This document shows positions 27,501-42,500 of a stretch of 56,358 nt of DNA, in pieces. A program made the position numbers and the translations under genes. The stretch is from Mycobacterium sp. 1100029.7 (lineage in GTDB: Bacteria > Actinomycetota > Actinomycetes > Mycobacteriales > Mycobacteriaceae), in assembly GCF_001665235.1 (NCBI RefSeq), contig NZ_LZSC01000009.1, forward strand, positions 1-56,358, given 5' to 3'. Numbering within the stretch: position 1 is the stretch's first letter; each line of letters begins with the position of its first letter. Below the pieces are notes generated by a model that searched no databases, was not told the DNA's origin, and was given only the letters and a program-made list of their open reading frames with translations.

Positions 27501-30500
27501 GACATGTCGCCGGTCGCCATCGAGAACCTGCGTGGCTCGCTGGAGCGGCTGCAGATCCCGTGGCGTGACCGAGTCGAACTGCGCGCCCAGCCCGCTCACG
27601 TCACCGAGGGACTGCCGCAGGGCTACTTCGACACGATCATCGTCAACTCGGTCGTTCAGTACTTCCCGAACGCCGGATATCTTGCCGACCTGATCGAAAA
27701 CGCCATCGGGTTGCTTGCCCCCGGCGGTTCGCTGTTCATCGGTGACGTCCGAAACCACGGTCTGCAAAGCGCGTTCCAGACCGGAATCGCGCTGGCCCGA
27801 GATCCCGGCGCCGACAGCGCCGACATCCGGCAACGCGTCCATCACGCCACCCTCAGCGAGCCCGAATTGCTCTTGGCGCCACAGTTTTTCACTATGTGGG
27901 CGGCCGAGCAGGAATCGGTGGCCGGACTCGACATTCAGGTCAAGCGCGGATTGGGCGACAACGAGCTCAACCGGTATCGCTACGACGTCGTGATCCACAA
28001 GGCTCCCGCGCCGGTGCGCTCGCTGGCCGAGACGCCCGTCTGGACATGGGCCCAATGCGCCGGACTGAGCGGGCTGCGCTCGCGACTGGACTCGCACCGT
28101 CCCGAAGCCGTTCGCATCAGCGACATTCCACAGGCCGGGGTGGCCTCCGACGTGCGCATCGAGCAGGCCCTGGCCGCGGGAATGCCTACCGCCGACGCCC
28201 TGGTACAAGCCCGGGCGCTGACCGACTCCGTTGTCGCTGAAGAACTTCACCTGCTCGGTGCGGACGCAGGGTACCAGGTTGCCGTCACGTGGGGCAGCCA
28301 ACCGGGAACCCTCGACGCCGTCTTCTTGGTCACCGAGGGCTACCCGGCGCCGCCGCTGGCCGACCTGCACCAGGCGCCCGCCAAGGCCCACCGGCGCAGC
28401 GCCTACGCCAACGACCCCCGCACCAACACCAAAATCAGTGCGGTGCGCGAGCGGTTGATCGCTTGGCTGCCCGAGTACATGGTGCCCGCGCACATCATCG
28501 TGCTCGACGACTTCCCGTTGACGGCTTCGGGCAAGCTCGACCGAAGGGCGTTGCCGGCACCGGAATACCAGGATGCCGATCGTTATCGTGCTCCCGCGGG
28601 CGCGGTCGAAGAGATCCTGGCCGGCATCTACGCCCAGGTGCTGGGCCTGGATCAGGTCGGCGTCGACGACTCGTTCTTCGACCTCGGCGGCGACTCGCTG
28701 TTGGCGATGCGCCTGATGTCCGCGGTCAATGCCGCGCTGGACACCGATCTCTCGGTGCGCACCGTTTTCGAGGCGTCCACTGTGGCACAGCTGGCGCCGC
28801 GCATCCGCGGAGACGCCGCCCGGCTGGAGCCGTTGGTGGCCGGCGAGCGGCCCGCGGTCCTCCCGCTGTCGTTCGCCCAGAACCGGTTGTGGTTCATCGA
28901 TCAAATGCAGGGACCCTCACCGATTTACAACATTGCGGTGTCCCTGCGGCTGCGTGGGCGGCTCGACCCCGACGCGCTGGCCCTGGCGCTGGCCGATGTG
29001 GTGGGACGCCACGAAAGCCTGCGCACGGTATTCACCTCGTCCGACGGCGTGCCGCAACAGGTCATCATCCCCGCCGAGCGGGCCGAGTTTGGTTTCCACG
29101 TCGCCGACGCCACCGGATGGCCGCAAGCCCGGCTCGACGAGGCCGTCGAAGCCGTAGCGGCCCACGCATTCGACTTGGCGACCGAAAGCCCGCTCTACAC
29201 GGAGCTTTTCAAGCTCGCCGTCGACGACCACCTGTTGGTGGCGGTGGTGCACCACATCGCCGCCGACGGCTCGTCGCTGACCCCGTTCGCGCGTGACCTG
29301 GGAGTGGCCTACGCCAGCCGGTGCGCCGGCCACGTCCCCGGCTGGCCCGAATTGCCGGTTCAGTACGCCGATTACGCGCTCTGGCAGCGCACCCAACTGG
29401 GCGACGCTGACGACAGCGCCAGCCCGATCCGGGCCCAGCTGGACTACTGGGAGCAGACGCTGGCGGGCATGCCCGAACGTCTGCAGCTTCCCACCGACCG
29501 CCCCTACCCACCGGTGGCCGATCACCACGGCGCACGGGTGGCAACGGAATGGCCGGCCGAACTGCAGCAACAGATCACCCGGGTGGCCCGCGCGCACAAT
29601 GCGACCAGCTTCATGGTGGTGCAGGCGGCGTTCGCCACCCTGCTTTCCAAGATCAGCTCCAGTTCCGATGTGGCAGTGGGCTTCCCGATCGCCGGGCGCC
29701 GAGAGGCGGCGTTGGATGATCTGGTCGGCTTTTTCGTCAACACTTTGGTGCTGCGCGTCGACCTGACCGGGGATCCCACCTTCGTCGAACTTCTGGCCCA
29801 GGTGCGGCGCCGGAGCCTGGCCGCGTTCGAGCATCAGGATGTGCCGTTCGAGTTGTTGGTCGAGCGGCTCAATCCCGCGCGGTCGTTGACCCATCATCCG
29901 CTGATCCAGGTGCTGTTGGGTTGGGAGAACTTCTCCGGGCACGACGAAAACGCCGCCGGGCTGGTGCTGGGTGATCTGCATGTGACGCCGATGCCGGTCG
30001 ACACCCACACCGCACGAATGGATTTGACGTTCTCGCTGGCGGAACGCTGGACCGAGGACGGGCAGAACGCCGGCATCGGCGTGATGGCGGAGTTCCGCAC
30101 CGATGTCTTCGATGCGGGCAGCGTCGAGGCGCTGATCGACCGGTTGCAACGGGTTCTGATGGCGGTCACCGCCGAACCCGAACAACCGGTGTCGTCGGTG
30201 GACCTGCTGCACCCGGCCGAGCATGCCCGGCTGGAGCGCTGGGGCAATGAAGCGGTGCTGACCCGGCCGACGACGCCGTCGTCGGTGCCGGCGTTGTTCG
30301 CCGCCCAGAGCGCCCGCACGCCGGAGGCAGTCGCGCTGGTCGGCGAAGGCCGATCGATGACCTACCGCGAACTCGACGAGGCCGCGAACCGGTTGGCGAA
30401 CCTGCTGTGCACCCACGGCGCCGGCCCGGGTTCGTCCGTGGCGCTGATGTTTCCGCGCATGCCCGAGGCGATCGTCGCGATCCTGGCGGTCATGAAATCC

Positions 30501-33500
30501 GGGGCGGCCTACCTGCCGCTGGATCCGGCGCTCCCGGCGGCCCGCGTCGAATTCATGCTCGGCGATGCCGCACCGATCGCCGCGATCACCACCGCAGAGT
30601 TGACCGCCCGGTTCGCCGGGTTTGAGCTGGCGGTCATCGATGTGGCCGACCCGCAGATCACGCAGCAATCCGCCACCGCTCCACCCGCGCCGGCTCCCGA
30701 CGACCTTGCCCACATCATCTACACCTCGGGCACCACCGGTGTACCCAAAGGTGTTGCGGTGACGCAGAACAACGTCGTCCAGCTGTTCGACGCCCTGGAG
30801 ATCGGCGTCGAGTTGACGCCCGAACAGGTGTGGACGCAATTCCATTCGTATGCCTTCGACTTCTCCGTGTGGGAAATCTGGGGCGCGCTGTTGCACGGCG
30901 GCCGATTGGTCGTGGTGCCGGAGTCGGTGTCGCGCTCGCCCGAAGAGTTTCACGCCCTACTGGTCAGCGAGCAGGTCACCGTGCTCACGCAGACCCCGTC
31001 GGCGGTCGGAATGCTGTCCGTGGAGGGGTTGGACGGCACCGCGCTGGTGATCGGGGCGGAGCCCTGCCCGCCGGAGTTGGTGGACCGCTGGGCGCCGGAC
31101 CGCGTGATGGTCAATGTCTACGGCCCGACCGAAACGACGATGTGGGCATGCAAGAGCGCGCCGCTGCGGGCGGGATCCGGGTTCCCGCCGATCGGTTCGC
31201 CGGTGTCGCGGGCCGCCTTCTTCGTGCTCGACGGATCGTTGCGGCCGGTACCCATCGGTGTGGTCGGCGAGTTGTACCTGGCCGGCGACGGTGTCGGTGT
31301 CGGGTATTGGCGGCGCTCGGATCTGACCGCATCGCGATTCGTGCCGTGCCCCTTCGGCGCGCCCGGCAAGCGCATGTACCGCACCGGCGACCTGGTGTGC
31401 TGGCGCCCTGACGGTCAGCTGCGCTACTTCGGCCGCGCCGACGAGCAGGTCAAAATTCGGGGCTACCGCATCGAACTCGGCGAAATCCAGTCTGCCCTGC
31501 TGGAATTCGCCGGAGTCGAGCAGGCGGTGGTGGTTGCTCGCGAGGACAGCCCTGGCGACAAGCGGCTGGTGGGTTACATCACGGGAACTGCCGACCCGGC
31601 GCGGGCGCGCGCCGCGCTGGCCGACCGGTTGCCGGCCTACATGGTGCCGGCCGCGGTGGTGTCGCTGGGCGCGCTGCCGATCACCGTCAACGGCAAGCTC
31701 GACGCCCGCGCCCTGCCGGCACCGGACTACCAGAACGTCGATCGGTACCGCGCCCCGAGCACCGCGGTCGAGGAGACCCTGGCCGGAATCTATGCCGCGG
31801 TCCTCAACGTCGAGCGCGTCGGCGTCGACGACTCGTTCTTCGACCTGGGCGGTGACTCGCTGTCGACGATGCGGTTGATCGCGGCGATCAATACCGCACT
31901 GGACGCCGACCTTCCGGTGCGCATCGTGTTCGAGGCGCCCACGGTCGCCCAACTAGCGCCGCGCATCGAGGAGAGCGCGGGGCGGCTGGAGCCGTTGACG
32001 GCAGGGGAGCGGCCGGCGGAGATTCCGTTGTCGTTCGCCCAGACTCGCTTGTGGTTCGTCGACCAGCTGCAGGGGCCCTCGCCGGTCTACAACATGGCCG
32101 CGGCACTGCGATTGCGCGGACGGCTGAACGCCGGCGCACTGTGCGTGGCGGTGACCGACGTCGTCGACCGCCACGAGAGCCTGCGCACGCTGTTCCCCGC
32201 GCCGCAAGGATCACCTCATCAGGTCATCATTCCCGCCGCGCAAGCCGACTTCGGTTGGGACATCGTCGACGCCACCGAATGGTCGCAGACTCAGCTGGAC
32301 GAGGCGATCACCGCCGCAACCCACCACAGGTTCGATTTGGCGGCCGAGGTCCCCTTGCGGGTAAGGCTTTTCGCGGTCGCTGAGCATGAGCACATCCTGG
32401 TCATCGTGGTCCACCACATCGCCGCGGATGGCCTGTCGCTCGCGCCGTTCGGCGCTGACCTGGGCGCGGCGTATGCCAGCCGGTGTGTGGGCCGGGCCCC
32501 TGCGTGGACCGAATTGGCTGTGCAGTACGCCGATTACACGCTCTGGCAGCGCGCGCAGTTCGGCGATCTCGACGACAGTGACAGCCGCATCGGCGCCCAG
32601 CTGGCGTACTGGGAGCAGACCCTGGCCGGCATGCCCGATCGGCTGCAGCTGCCCACCGATCGGCCGTATCCGCGGGTCACCGATCTGCGCGGCGCCACGG
32701 TAGCGGTCGACTGGCCGGCCGAGCTGCAGCAGCAGATTTCCCGGATCGCGCGTGAGCACAACGCGACCAGCTTCATGGTCGTGCAGGCAGCCCTGGCGGT
32801 GCTGTTGTCCAAGATCAGCTCCAGTTCCGATGTGGCCGTGGGCTTCCCGATCGCCGGGCGCCGTGATCCCGCGCTGGACCCGCTGATCGGCTTCTTCGTC
32901 AACACCCTGGTGCTACGTGTCGACACGGCCGGGGACCCCAGTTTCGCCGATCTGCTGGTACGCGTTCAGGCCCGCAGCCTGGAAGCGTTCGAGCACCAGG
33001 ATGTGCCCTTCGAACTGTTGGTGGAGCGGCTCAACCCGACGCGATCCTTGACGCATCACCCGTTGGTGCAGGTGATGTTGGCCTGGCAGAACTTCGCCGG
33101 CCACGACGACCCCGCCGCGGGTTTGGCGTTGGACGGCCTCGACGTCTCGTCCGTCTCCCTCGACGACGAGTCCGCCCGGATGGATCTGGTGTTCTCACTG
33201 GCCGAACGGTGGAACGAACTCGGCGGCCCGGCCGGGATCGGTGGGCGGGTCGAATACCGCACCGACGTCTACGACGCGCACACCATCGAGATGCTGGTCG
33301 AGCGGCTGCATCGGGTGCTGGTGGCCATGACCGCCGAGCCGGAGCGGCGGCTGTCATCGCTGGACGTGCTGGACGACGCCGAGCGCGCACGACTGGACGA
33401 ACTCGGCAACCGCGGTGTGCTGGCCATCCCCTCGAAGGCAGCCGTCGCCATCCCCACGCTGTTCGCGCAGCAGGTTGCCCGGGCGCCCGAGGCCGTGGCA

Positions 33501-36500
33501 TTGGTCTGCGACGGTCGGTCGATCACCTACGGAGAACTCGACGAAGCGTCGAACCGGTTGGCGCAGTTGCTGGTTGGCTACGGGGCCGGTCCGGGCACGC
33601 GGGTCGCGCTGTTGTCCGCACGCTCCGCCGAAGCGATCGCGGCGATTTTGGCGGTACTCAAGACCGGGGCGGCCTATCTGCCGATCGACCCGGCAGTGCC
33701 CGACACCCGCATCGAATTCCTGCTTGCCGACGCCGAACCGGTCGCGGTGGTGACCACCGCGGAACTGGCTGCACGCCTCGACGGGTACCGCGTCCCGATC
33801 GTCGACGTCGACGACCCGGCGGTGCACACCCAACCCGACACCGCACTGCCCGTGCCGAGTCCCGACGACATCGCGTATGTGATCTACACCTCCGGCACTA
33901 CCGGAACCCCGAAGGGTGTGGCGGTCACGCACCAGAATGTGACCCAGCTGCTGGCGTCGCTGGACGCCGGCCTACCGGCGGCGGGGGTGTGGACGCAGAG
34001 CCACTCCCTGGCTTTCGACGTCTCGGTGTGGGAGATCTTCGGTGCGCTGCTGCGCGGTGGGCGTTTGGTCGTGGTACCGGAGTCGGTGACCCGCTCGCCG
34101 GAGGATTTCCACGCCTTGCTGATCGCCGACGGTGTCACGATTCTCACCCAAACTCCCTCCGCGGTCGGTGTACTGGCCCGCGAAGGTCTGGAGTCGGTCG
34201 CGGTGGTGATGGCAGGTGAGGCCTGCCCGGCCGAAGTGGTGAACGACTGGGCGCCGGGACGGGTGCTGATCAACGCCTACGGCCCCACCGAAACAACGAT
34301 GTGCGTGGCGATCAGCGCGCCGTTGTCGGCGGGAACGGCCGTGGTGCCGATCGGTGTGCCGGTGCCGAACGCGGCGTTGTTCGTGCTCGACGAGTGGTTA
34401 CGTCCGGTGCCCGCCGGGGTGGTCGGCGAACTTTATGTCGCCGGTCATGGCCTGGCGTCCGGCTACCTAGGCCGAGCCGAGCTCACGTCGTCACGCTTTG
34501 TTGCGTGCCCGTTCGGGGCCCCCGGCAGTCGGATGTATCGCACCGGAGATCTGGTGCGCTGGGGGACCGATGGGCAGCTGCAGTGCCTGGGGCGTGCCGA
34601 CGAGCAGGTCAAGATTCGCGGGTATCGCATCGAACTCGGTGAAGTCCAATCGGCGCTGGCGCGGGTGGACGGTGTACGACAGGCGGTGGTGGTCGCCCGC
34701 GAGGACCGGCCCGGTGACAAACGTCTGGTCGGGTACGTCACCGGGACAACACAGCCCGCGCAGGCGCGCGCCACACTGGCTGAGCGGCTGCCGGCCTACA
34801 TGGTGCCCGCCGCGGTGGTGGTGCTGCCGGAGTTGCCGGTCACCGTCAACGGCAAGCTCGACACCCGCGCGCTGCCGACTCCCGAATACAGCGCCGGTGA
34901 ATACCGGGCGCCCGGCAACGCGGTCGAGGAGATCCTCGCCGGCATCTTTGCCCAGGTTCTCGGCGTGCAGCGCGTCGGTGTCGACGACTCGTTCTTCGAC
35001 CTTGGCGGGGACAGCATTTCGGCGATGCGCGTAATCGCGGCCGTCAACACCACTTTGAACACCGGCCTGGTGGTACGCAGTGTGTTCGAGGCGCCGACGG
35101 TAGCGCAGCTGGCGACCCGTGTCGACGAAGGTGTCAGCTGGTTGGAACCGTTGGTCGCGACCGAGCGACCCGACGTCCTGCCGTTGTCGTTCGCGCAGAG
35201 CCGGTTATGGTTCCTCGAGCAATTGCAGGGCCCCTCCGCGATCTACAACATGGCGGTGGCGTTGCGGCTGGATGGGCGGCTCGACGTCGAGGCATTGGGT
35301 ACCGCCCTGCGCGACGTGGTCGCCCGCCACGAAAGCTTGCGCACGATATTCGTTGCTCCGCAGGGCACCCCGCAACAGGTAGTGCTTCCCGTCGACCGCA
35401 TCGACGTGGCTTGGCAGGTCGTCGACGCGACCGAGTGGCCGCAACAGCAGCTGGACACGGCCATCGAAGAAGCATCCAGGTACGCCTTCGACGTGCAAGT
35501 TGAATTGCCGCTGCGGGCAACGCTATTCCGCATCGCCGAACACAGCTACGTATTGGTTGCCCTGGTGCATCATATTGCTGCTGACGGTTGGTCGATTACC
35601 CCGTTGGTGCGTGATTTGGGTGTGGCTTATGCGGGTCGCAGTGTTGGACATGCTCCGGGGTGGGTGGAGTTGCCGGTGCAGTATGTCGATTACACGCTGT
35701 GGCAGCGTGCACAATTCGGCGACCTCGACGACGGCGACAGCCTCCTTGCCGCGCAGCTGGCGTTCTGGGAGCAGACTTTGGGCGGGTTACCGGAGCGCGT
35801 GCAGCTTCCTACCGATCGGCCCTACCCGAGGGTGGCCGATCAGCGCGGCGCGAGTGTCGAGGTCGAATGGTCGGCCGAACTGCAGGAGCAGGTTGCCCGG
35901 GTGGCGCGTGAGCACAATGCGACCAGTTTTATGGTGGTGCAGGCTGCGTTGGCGGTGTTGTTGTCGAAGGTCAGTGCGAGTTCGGATGTGGCGGTGGGTT
36001 TCCCGATTGCCGGACGGCGCGATGCGGCCTTGGATGATCTGGTCGGGTTTTTTGTCAACACCTTGGTGTTGCGTGTGGATTTGGGTGGCGATCTCAGCTT
36101 CACTGATGTGCTGGCGCAGGTGCGCCAGCGCAGTCTGGCCGCTTACGAGCACCAGGATGTGCCGTTCGAGGTACTGGTGGAGCGGCTCAACCCGACTCGT
36201 TCCTTGGCGCATCATCCGTTGGTCCAGGTGATGCTGGCCTGGCAGAACCTGCCCGGGCACGGCAGCGTTCCCGGCACCGGCATGGCCCTGGGCGACGTTC
36301 AGGTCACGCCCCTGTCGGTGGATACCCAGTCGGCCCGGATGGATCTGACCTTCTCGTTGGGCGAGCGGTGGACGCCGGCGGGTGAACCCGCGGGCATCGG
36401 CGGCCGGGTGGAGTTCCGCACCGACGTGTTCGACGCGGGCACCATCCGCATGCTCACCGAGCGCCTGCACCGGGTGCTGGAAGCGATGATCGCGGATCCG

Positions 36501-39500
36501 TTGCGGGGCTTGTCGGCGTTGGATTTGCTTGATGCTGTTGAGCATGCGCGTTTGGATGAGTTCGGGAACCGGGTGGCGTTGACGGCTCCGGCGACCGTGA
36601 TGGTTTCGGTTCCGGCGTTGTTCGCGGTGCAGGTGGCGCGCAGTCCGGAGGCTGTGGCGCTCGTCTGTGGCGAACGTCGTTGGACGTATCGGGAGCTTGA
36701 TGAGGCGTCGAGTCGGTTGGCGCATGTGTTGGCTGGTTGTGGTGCGGGTCCGGGTTCGATTGTGGCGCTGGTGTTTACCCGCTCGGCGGAGGCGGTGGTG
36801 TCGATTTTGGCGGTGTTGAAGTGCGGTGCGGCGTATCTGCCGATCGATCCGGCGCTTCCGCAGACTCGCATCGACTTGGTGTTGGCCGATGCGTTGCCGG
36901 TGGTTGTGGTCACCACTGCGGAGCTGGCCGGCCGGCTTGACGGGTGTGGCGTGTTGGTTGTTGATGTTGCGGATCCGGTGATCCAGGAGCAGTCCGGTGT
37001 GGGGTTGCGGGGTCCGGAGTTGGATGATCTTGCGTATGTGATTTATACCTCGGGGACGACGGGTGTTCCCAAAGGTGTTGGGGTGAGTCATCGTAACGTT
37101 GTCGGGTTGTTTGCTGGGTTGGGTGGGCGGTTTGATCCGGCTGGTGTGTGGTCGCAGTGGCATTCGTTGTCGTTTGATGTGTCGGTGTGGGAGATTTTTG
37201 GGGCGTTGCTCCATGGTGGGCGCCTGGTTGTGGTGTCTGAGGATGTTGCGCGTTCGCCTGATGATTTCCACGCGTTGTTGGTGGCTGAGCGGGTGACGGT
37301 GTTGAGTCAAACTCCTTCGGCGGCGGCGATGTTGGCGTCGCGGGGGTTGGAGGCGACGGTGTTGGTGGTGGCCGGTGAGGCGTGCCCGATCGAGTTGGTG
37401 GATCGGTGGGCTTCTTCGGGTCGGTTGATGCTCAATGCTTATGGGCCGACGGAGGCCACGGTGTATGCGGCGATGAGTGCGCCGTTGGTGGCGGGCTCGG
37501 GTGTGGTGCCTATTGGTGTGCCGGTGTCTGGTGGTGCGGCGTTTGTGCTTGATGGGTCGTTGCGGCCGGTGCCGGTGGGTGTGGTTGGTGAGTTGTATGT
37601 GGCGGGTTCGGGGGTGGCTCAGGGGTATTGGCGTCGTGGGTCGTTGACGGCGTCGCGGTTTGTGGCGTGCCCGTTCGGGGCGCCGGGCAGTCGGATGTAT
37701 CGCACCGGGGATGTGGTGTGTTGGGGTGCTGATGGGCAGTTGCGGTATTTGGGCCGTGCCGATGAGCAGGTCAAGATTCGCGGGTATCGCATCGAGCTCG
37801 GGGAGATCCAGAGCGCGTTGTCGGCCCTGGAGGGTGTCGAGCAGGCGGTGGTGATTGCCCGCGAGGACCGCCCCGGCGATAAGCGTCTGGTCGGCTACAT
37901 CACCGGCTCGGCCGATCCCGCCCACGTGCGCAGCCAGCTGGCTGACCGACTGCCCACTTACATGATCCCCACCGCCGTGGTGGCCATCTCGACGATTCCG
38001 CTGACCCCTAACGGCAAACTCGACACTCGCGCCCTGCCCGCGCCGGATTATCGGGACACCGACCGGTATCGCGCGCCGGACAGCGAGGCCGAAAAGATCC
38101 TGGCCGGTATTTATGCCGAGGTTCTGGGTGTGGAGCGGGTGGGGGTGCAGGATTCGTTCTTCGATCTTGGTGGGGACAGTATTTCGTCGATGCAGGTGGT
38201 GACCCGGGCTCGTGCGGCTGGTCTGGTGTGTAAGACCCGTGACATTTTTGTTGAGCAAACCGTGGCTCGACTGGCCCGAGTGGCCGGCGTCGCTGACGGT
38301 GACGAGATCGTCGATGAGGGCGTCGGTGAGTTGCCGGCCACCCCGATCATGCGCTGGCTGCAGGGCGTCGACGGGCCGGTGGGGGAGTTCAACCAGACCA
38401 TGCTGGTGCAAGCGCCGGCCGGTGTCGGCGTGGACGACGTCGCAATAGTGTTGCAGGCGTTGGTCGATCGCCATGCCATGTTGCGGGCACGCGTTGACAC
38501 CCACCGAGACTGGTCTGTGACGGTTCCCGAGGCCGGCGCCGTGAATGTTCGCGACCACCTGCACTGTGTCGACCTGTTGACCGATGAGGCCTTGGTGGTG
38601 GCCCGGGAACGGTTGAACCCGGCAGCCGGGGTGATGCTCAGCGCGCTGTGGGTGGCTCCGGCCCGCCAACTCGTGGTGATCATTCATCACCTGGCTGTCG
38701 ACGGCGTCTCCTGGCGAATCCTGCTCGAAGACTTGAACATCGCCTGGGCCCAGCACCACAGTGGACAACCCGTCGTATTGCCGGCCGGCGGCACCTCCTT
38801 CGCCCGGTGGGCCACGTTGCTGGCCGAGCACGCTCAACGCCCGGACATCACGCAGTACGCGGATACCTGGCGGCAGGTGGCCGCGACTCCCGCCGCGCTG
38901 CCCGCAGTGCGTCCCAAGCTGGACACCTACGAAAATGCCGGGCACCTGTCGGCCCAACTGGACGCCGAGACCACCCGGATGCTGCTCGGCGACATCCCGG
39001 CGGCGTTCCACACCGGAATACACGACATCCTGCTGATCGCGTTCGCGTTGGCGGTCTCGGAATTCCTCGGCAACCACGGCGCGCCCCTCGGAATCGACGT
39101 CGAAGGCCACGGCCGTCACGAAGAGATCGCCGACGTCGACCTGTCCCGCACAGTCGGCTGGTTCACCACCAAATACCCGGTATCCCTTACCGTCGGCGGC
39201 TTGACCTGGTCGCAGATCCTCGCCGGCGATCCCGCACTAGGCGCGGCACTCAAAGACGCCAAGGAACAGCTCCGGAACCTCCCTGATGGCCTGACCTATG
39301 GCCTGCTGCGCTACCTCAACGACACCTCCGACATCGAAAACAGCGACCCGCCAATTGGATTCAATTACCTGGGCCGCCAGGGAGGCGCGGCGCTGCTCTC
39401 CGATGAGATGTGGCGTCCGGCGTCGGACGGCTGGTCGCTCACCGGCGCAGCCTCGGCCATACCGATGCCGTTGATGCACACCCTGGGCCTGAACGCCGTG

Positions 39501-42500
39501 ACCGTCGACACCGATAACGGCCCGCAACTGCACGCCAATTGGACCTGGGCGCCGTCAGCGCTTGACCACTCACAAGTCGACCGGCTGGGCCGGCTGTGGT
39601 TCGAGGCGTTGACCGGCATCTGCGCCCACGTGCGCTCCGGCGGCGGCGGGTTGACCCCATCCGACATCCTCCCGGCCCGGCTCAACCAGCACCAAATCGA
39701 CGAACTGCAACAGCAATACGACGTCGCCGACGTGCTGCCGCTGACCCCAGTGCAGCAGGGTCTGCTGTTCCACGCCAACACCGCGCGGGCCGGAGACGAC
39801 CTGTATGCCGGGCAACTGGACATCACTGTCAGCGGACCCCTCGAGGCCGACCGGCTTCGCGACGCGGTGCACACGATGATCTCCCGGCACCCGCATCTGG
39901 TGGCCCGGTTCTGCGATCAGTTCGACGAGCCGGTCCAGCTCATCATCGCCGACCCCGCTGCGGCCTGGCGGTACGTAGAGCTCCCCGACCAGGTCGACGT
40001 CGAAGAGCAGGTCCAATCACTCTGCGCCGCAGAGCGTACCGCGGTGTGCGGCCTTGCCGACCAGCCCGCATTCCGGGTGGCCTGCATCCGCACCGCGGCC
40101 GACCAGCACCGCCTGGTGCTGACCAATCACCACATCGTGCTTGACGGCTGGTCGATGCCGATCCTGCTTGGCGAAATCTTCGCCGGCTATTACGGCCAGC
40201 CGCTCCCCGCGGCACCGCCCTACCGCAACTTCGTCCGTTGGCTGGCCGATCGCGACGTCGACGCCGCCCGCGCTGTCTGGAGTCAGGTGTTCGCCGGCTT
40301 CGACACGCCGACCCTGGTCGGCGGGCAGGGCCGTACCGAATTAGGGCAACAGAGTGCCCAATCATTCGAATTGCCGGCAGATCTCACGCATGCCGTCAAC
40401 GAACTGGCGAGGTCGTGCCGGACCACCGTCAACACGGTGCTGCAGGGCGCTTTCGCCCAATTGCTGTGCTGGATGACCGGCCAATGCGACGTCGTCTTCG
40501 GCACCACCGTCTCCGGTCGCCCGGAGGATCTGATCGGTGCCGAATCCATGGTCGGCCTGATGATCAACACCGTCCCGGTGCGGGCGAACATCTCCGCCAC
40601 GACCACCACGACCGACCTGTTGAATCAGCTTCAGGGTGCGTACAACGACACCCTCGAGCACCAGCACCTGGCGTTGACCGAGATTCATCGAATCACTGGG
40701 CAGGACACGCTCTTCGACACTCTGTTCGCCTACGAGAACTACCCGATCGACGCCACCGCATTGTCAGGTGAACATGAACTGGCCGTCGCGGGCATCACCA
40801 CCCGGGAATCCACCCACTACCCGTTGACAGTTCAAGTCCAGCCCGGCGAACAGCTACGCCTCCGCGTCGAATTCGACACCGATGTCTTCAACGCACCGGG
40901 CATCGAGATCCTGGTCGAGCGGTTACAGCGACTGCTCGAGGCCATGACCAGCGAGCCGGAGCGGCGGCTGTCGTCGCTGGACGTGCTGGACACCGCTGAG
41001 CACCACAAACTCGACAATTGGGGAGAACGCGCAGTACTGACGCAATCCGCCACGGCGGCTTCGATCCCGACGCTGTTCGCCGCTCAGTCCGCCCGCACCC
41101 CCGATGCGGTGGCGATCACCTGCCGCGGCCAGGCCGTGAGCTACGGCGAACTCGACGAGGCGTCGAATCGCTTGGCGCATCTGCTGATCGCTCACGGTGT
41201 GGGCCCCGGCGAATGTGTGGCCCTGCTGTTCACCCGTTCGGCTGAGGCGATCGCGGCGATCCTGGCGGTGCTGAAAACGGGCGCTGCCTACTTGCCGATG
41301 GATCCGGCACACCCGGCGGCGCGCATCGGCTTCATGGTGTCCGACGCGCAGCCGATCGCCGCGATCACCACGACCGAACTGGTGGACCGCTTCGACGACT
41401 ACGACCTGGCCGTGCTGGACGTGGAAGACCCCGCGGTGCACACCAAACCCGCGACCGCCGTATGCGCCTCGGCACCAGACGATTTGGCGCACATCATCTA
41501 CACCTCCGGGACCACCGGTGTGCCGAAGGGCATGGCGGTCACCCACCAGAACGTCACCCGGTTGTTCGACGCCCCGGATGTCGGCGTGGAGCTAGGACCG
41601 CAGCAGGTGTGGACCCAATTCCACTCCTATGCTTTCGACTTCTCGGTGTGGGAGATCTGGGGTGCGCTGCTGCACGGTGGGCGTTTGGTCGTGGTACCGG
41701 AGTCGGTGGCCCGCTCACCCAAGGACTTCCACGCCCTGTTGGTCGCCGAGAAGGTCACGGTGTTCAGCCAGACTCCGGCGGCGGTGCGGATGTTGTCGCC
41801 CGAGGGCCTGGACGGAGTGTCGCTGGTCATCGGTGCGGAACCGGTCTCCGTCGAACTGGTCGACCGGTGGGCGCCCGGGCGGTCGATGTTCAACGTGTAC
41901 GGCCCCACCGAGACAACGATTTTCGCGTCGGTCAGCTCGCCGTTGACCGCGGGCGCGGGCGCCCCGCCCATCGGCTCACCCGTTCCCGGTGCGGCGTTGT
42001 TCGTGTTGGACGGCTGGCTGCGCCCGGTGCCGGCCGGGGTGGTCGGCGAGCTGTATGTCGCCGGCCGCGGTGTCGGGTCGGGTTATGTGCGCCGCAGCGG
42101 GTTGACGTCGTCACGCTTTGTTGCGTGCCCGTTCGGGGCCCCCGGCACTCGGATGTATCGCACCGGCGACCTCGTGTGCTGGGGCCCCGACGGTCAGCTG
42201 CAGTACGTCGGCCGTGCCGACCAGCAGGTCAAGATCCGCGGTTACCGCATCGAACTCGGCGAGGTGGAAGCAGCGCTGGCCGGACTCGACGGTGTCGAGC
42301 ACGCGGCGGTGATCGCCCGCGAGGACCGTGCCGGAGACAAGCGGCTGGTCGGGTACATCACCGGCACGGCCGATCCCGCCGACCTGCGGACCCGGCTGGG
42401 TGATCTACTGCCCGGCTACATGGTGCCCGCCGCGGTGGTGGTGCTGCCGGATCTGCCGGTCACCGTCAACGGCAAGCTCGACATCCGTGCCCTACCCGCA

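Noticed and set aside
28917..30953. 678-codon open frame on the minus strand
   Set aside because: Antisense to NRPS module 3, whose plus-strand frame has intact C, A and T motifs; the minus translation has no recognisable features.
35787..39119. 1,110-codon open frame on the minus strand (and its twin at 43407-46739)
   Set aside because: It lies wholly inside the NRPS and is a product of that gene's codon bias; the translation is low-complexity His/Arg/Gln with no domain, and the second copy exists only because of the DNA repeat.
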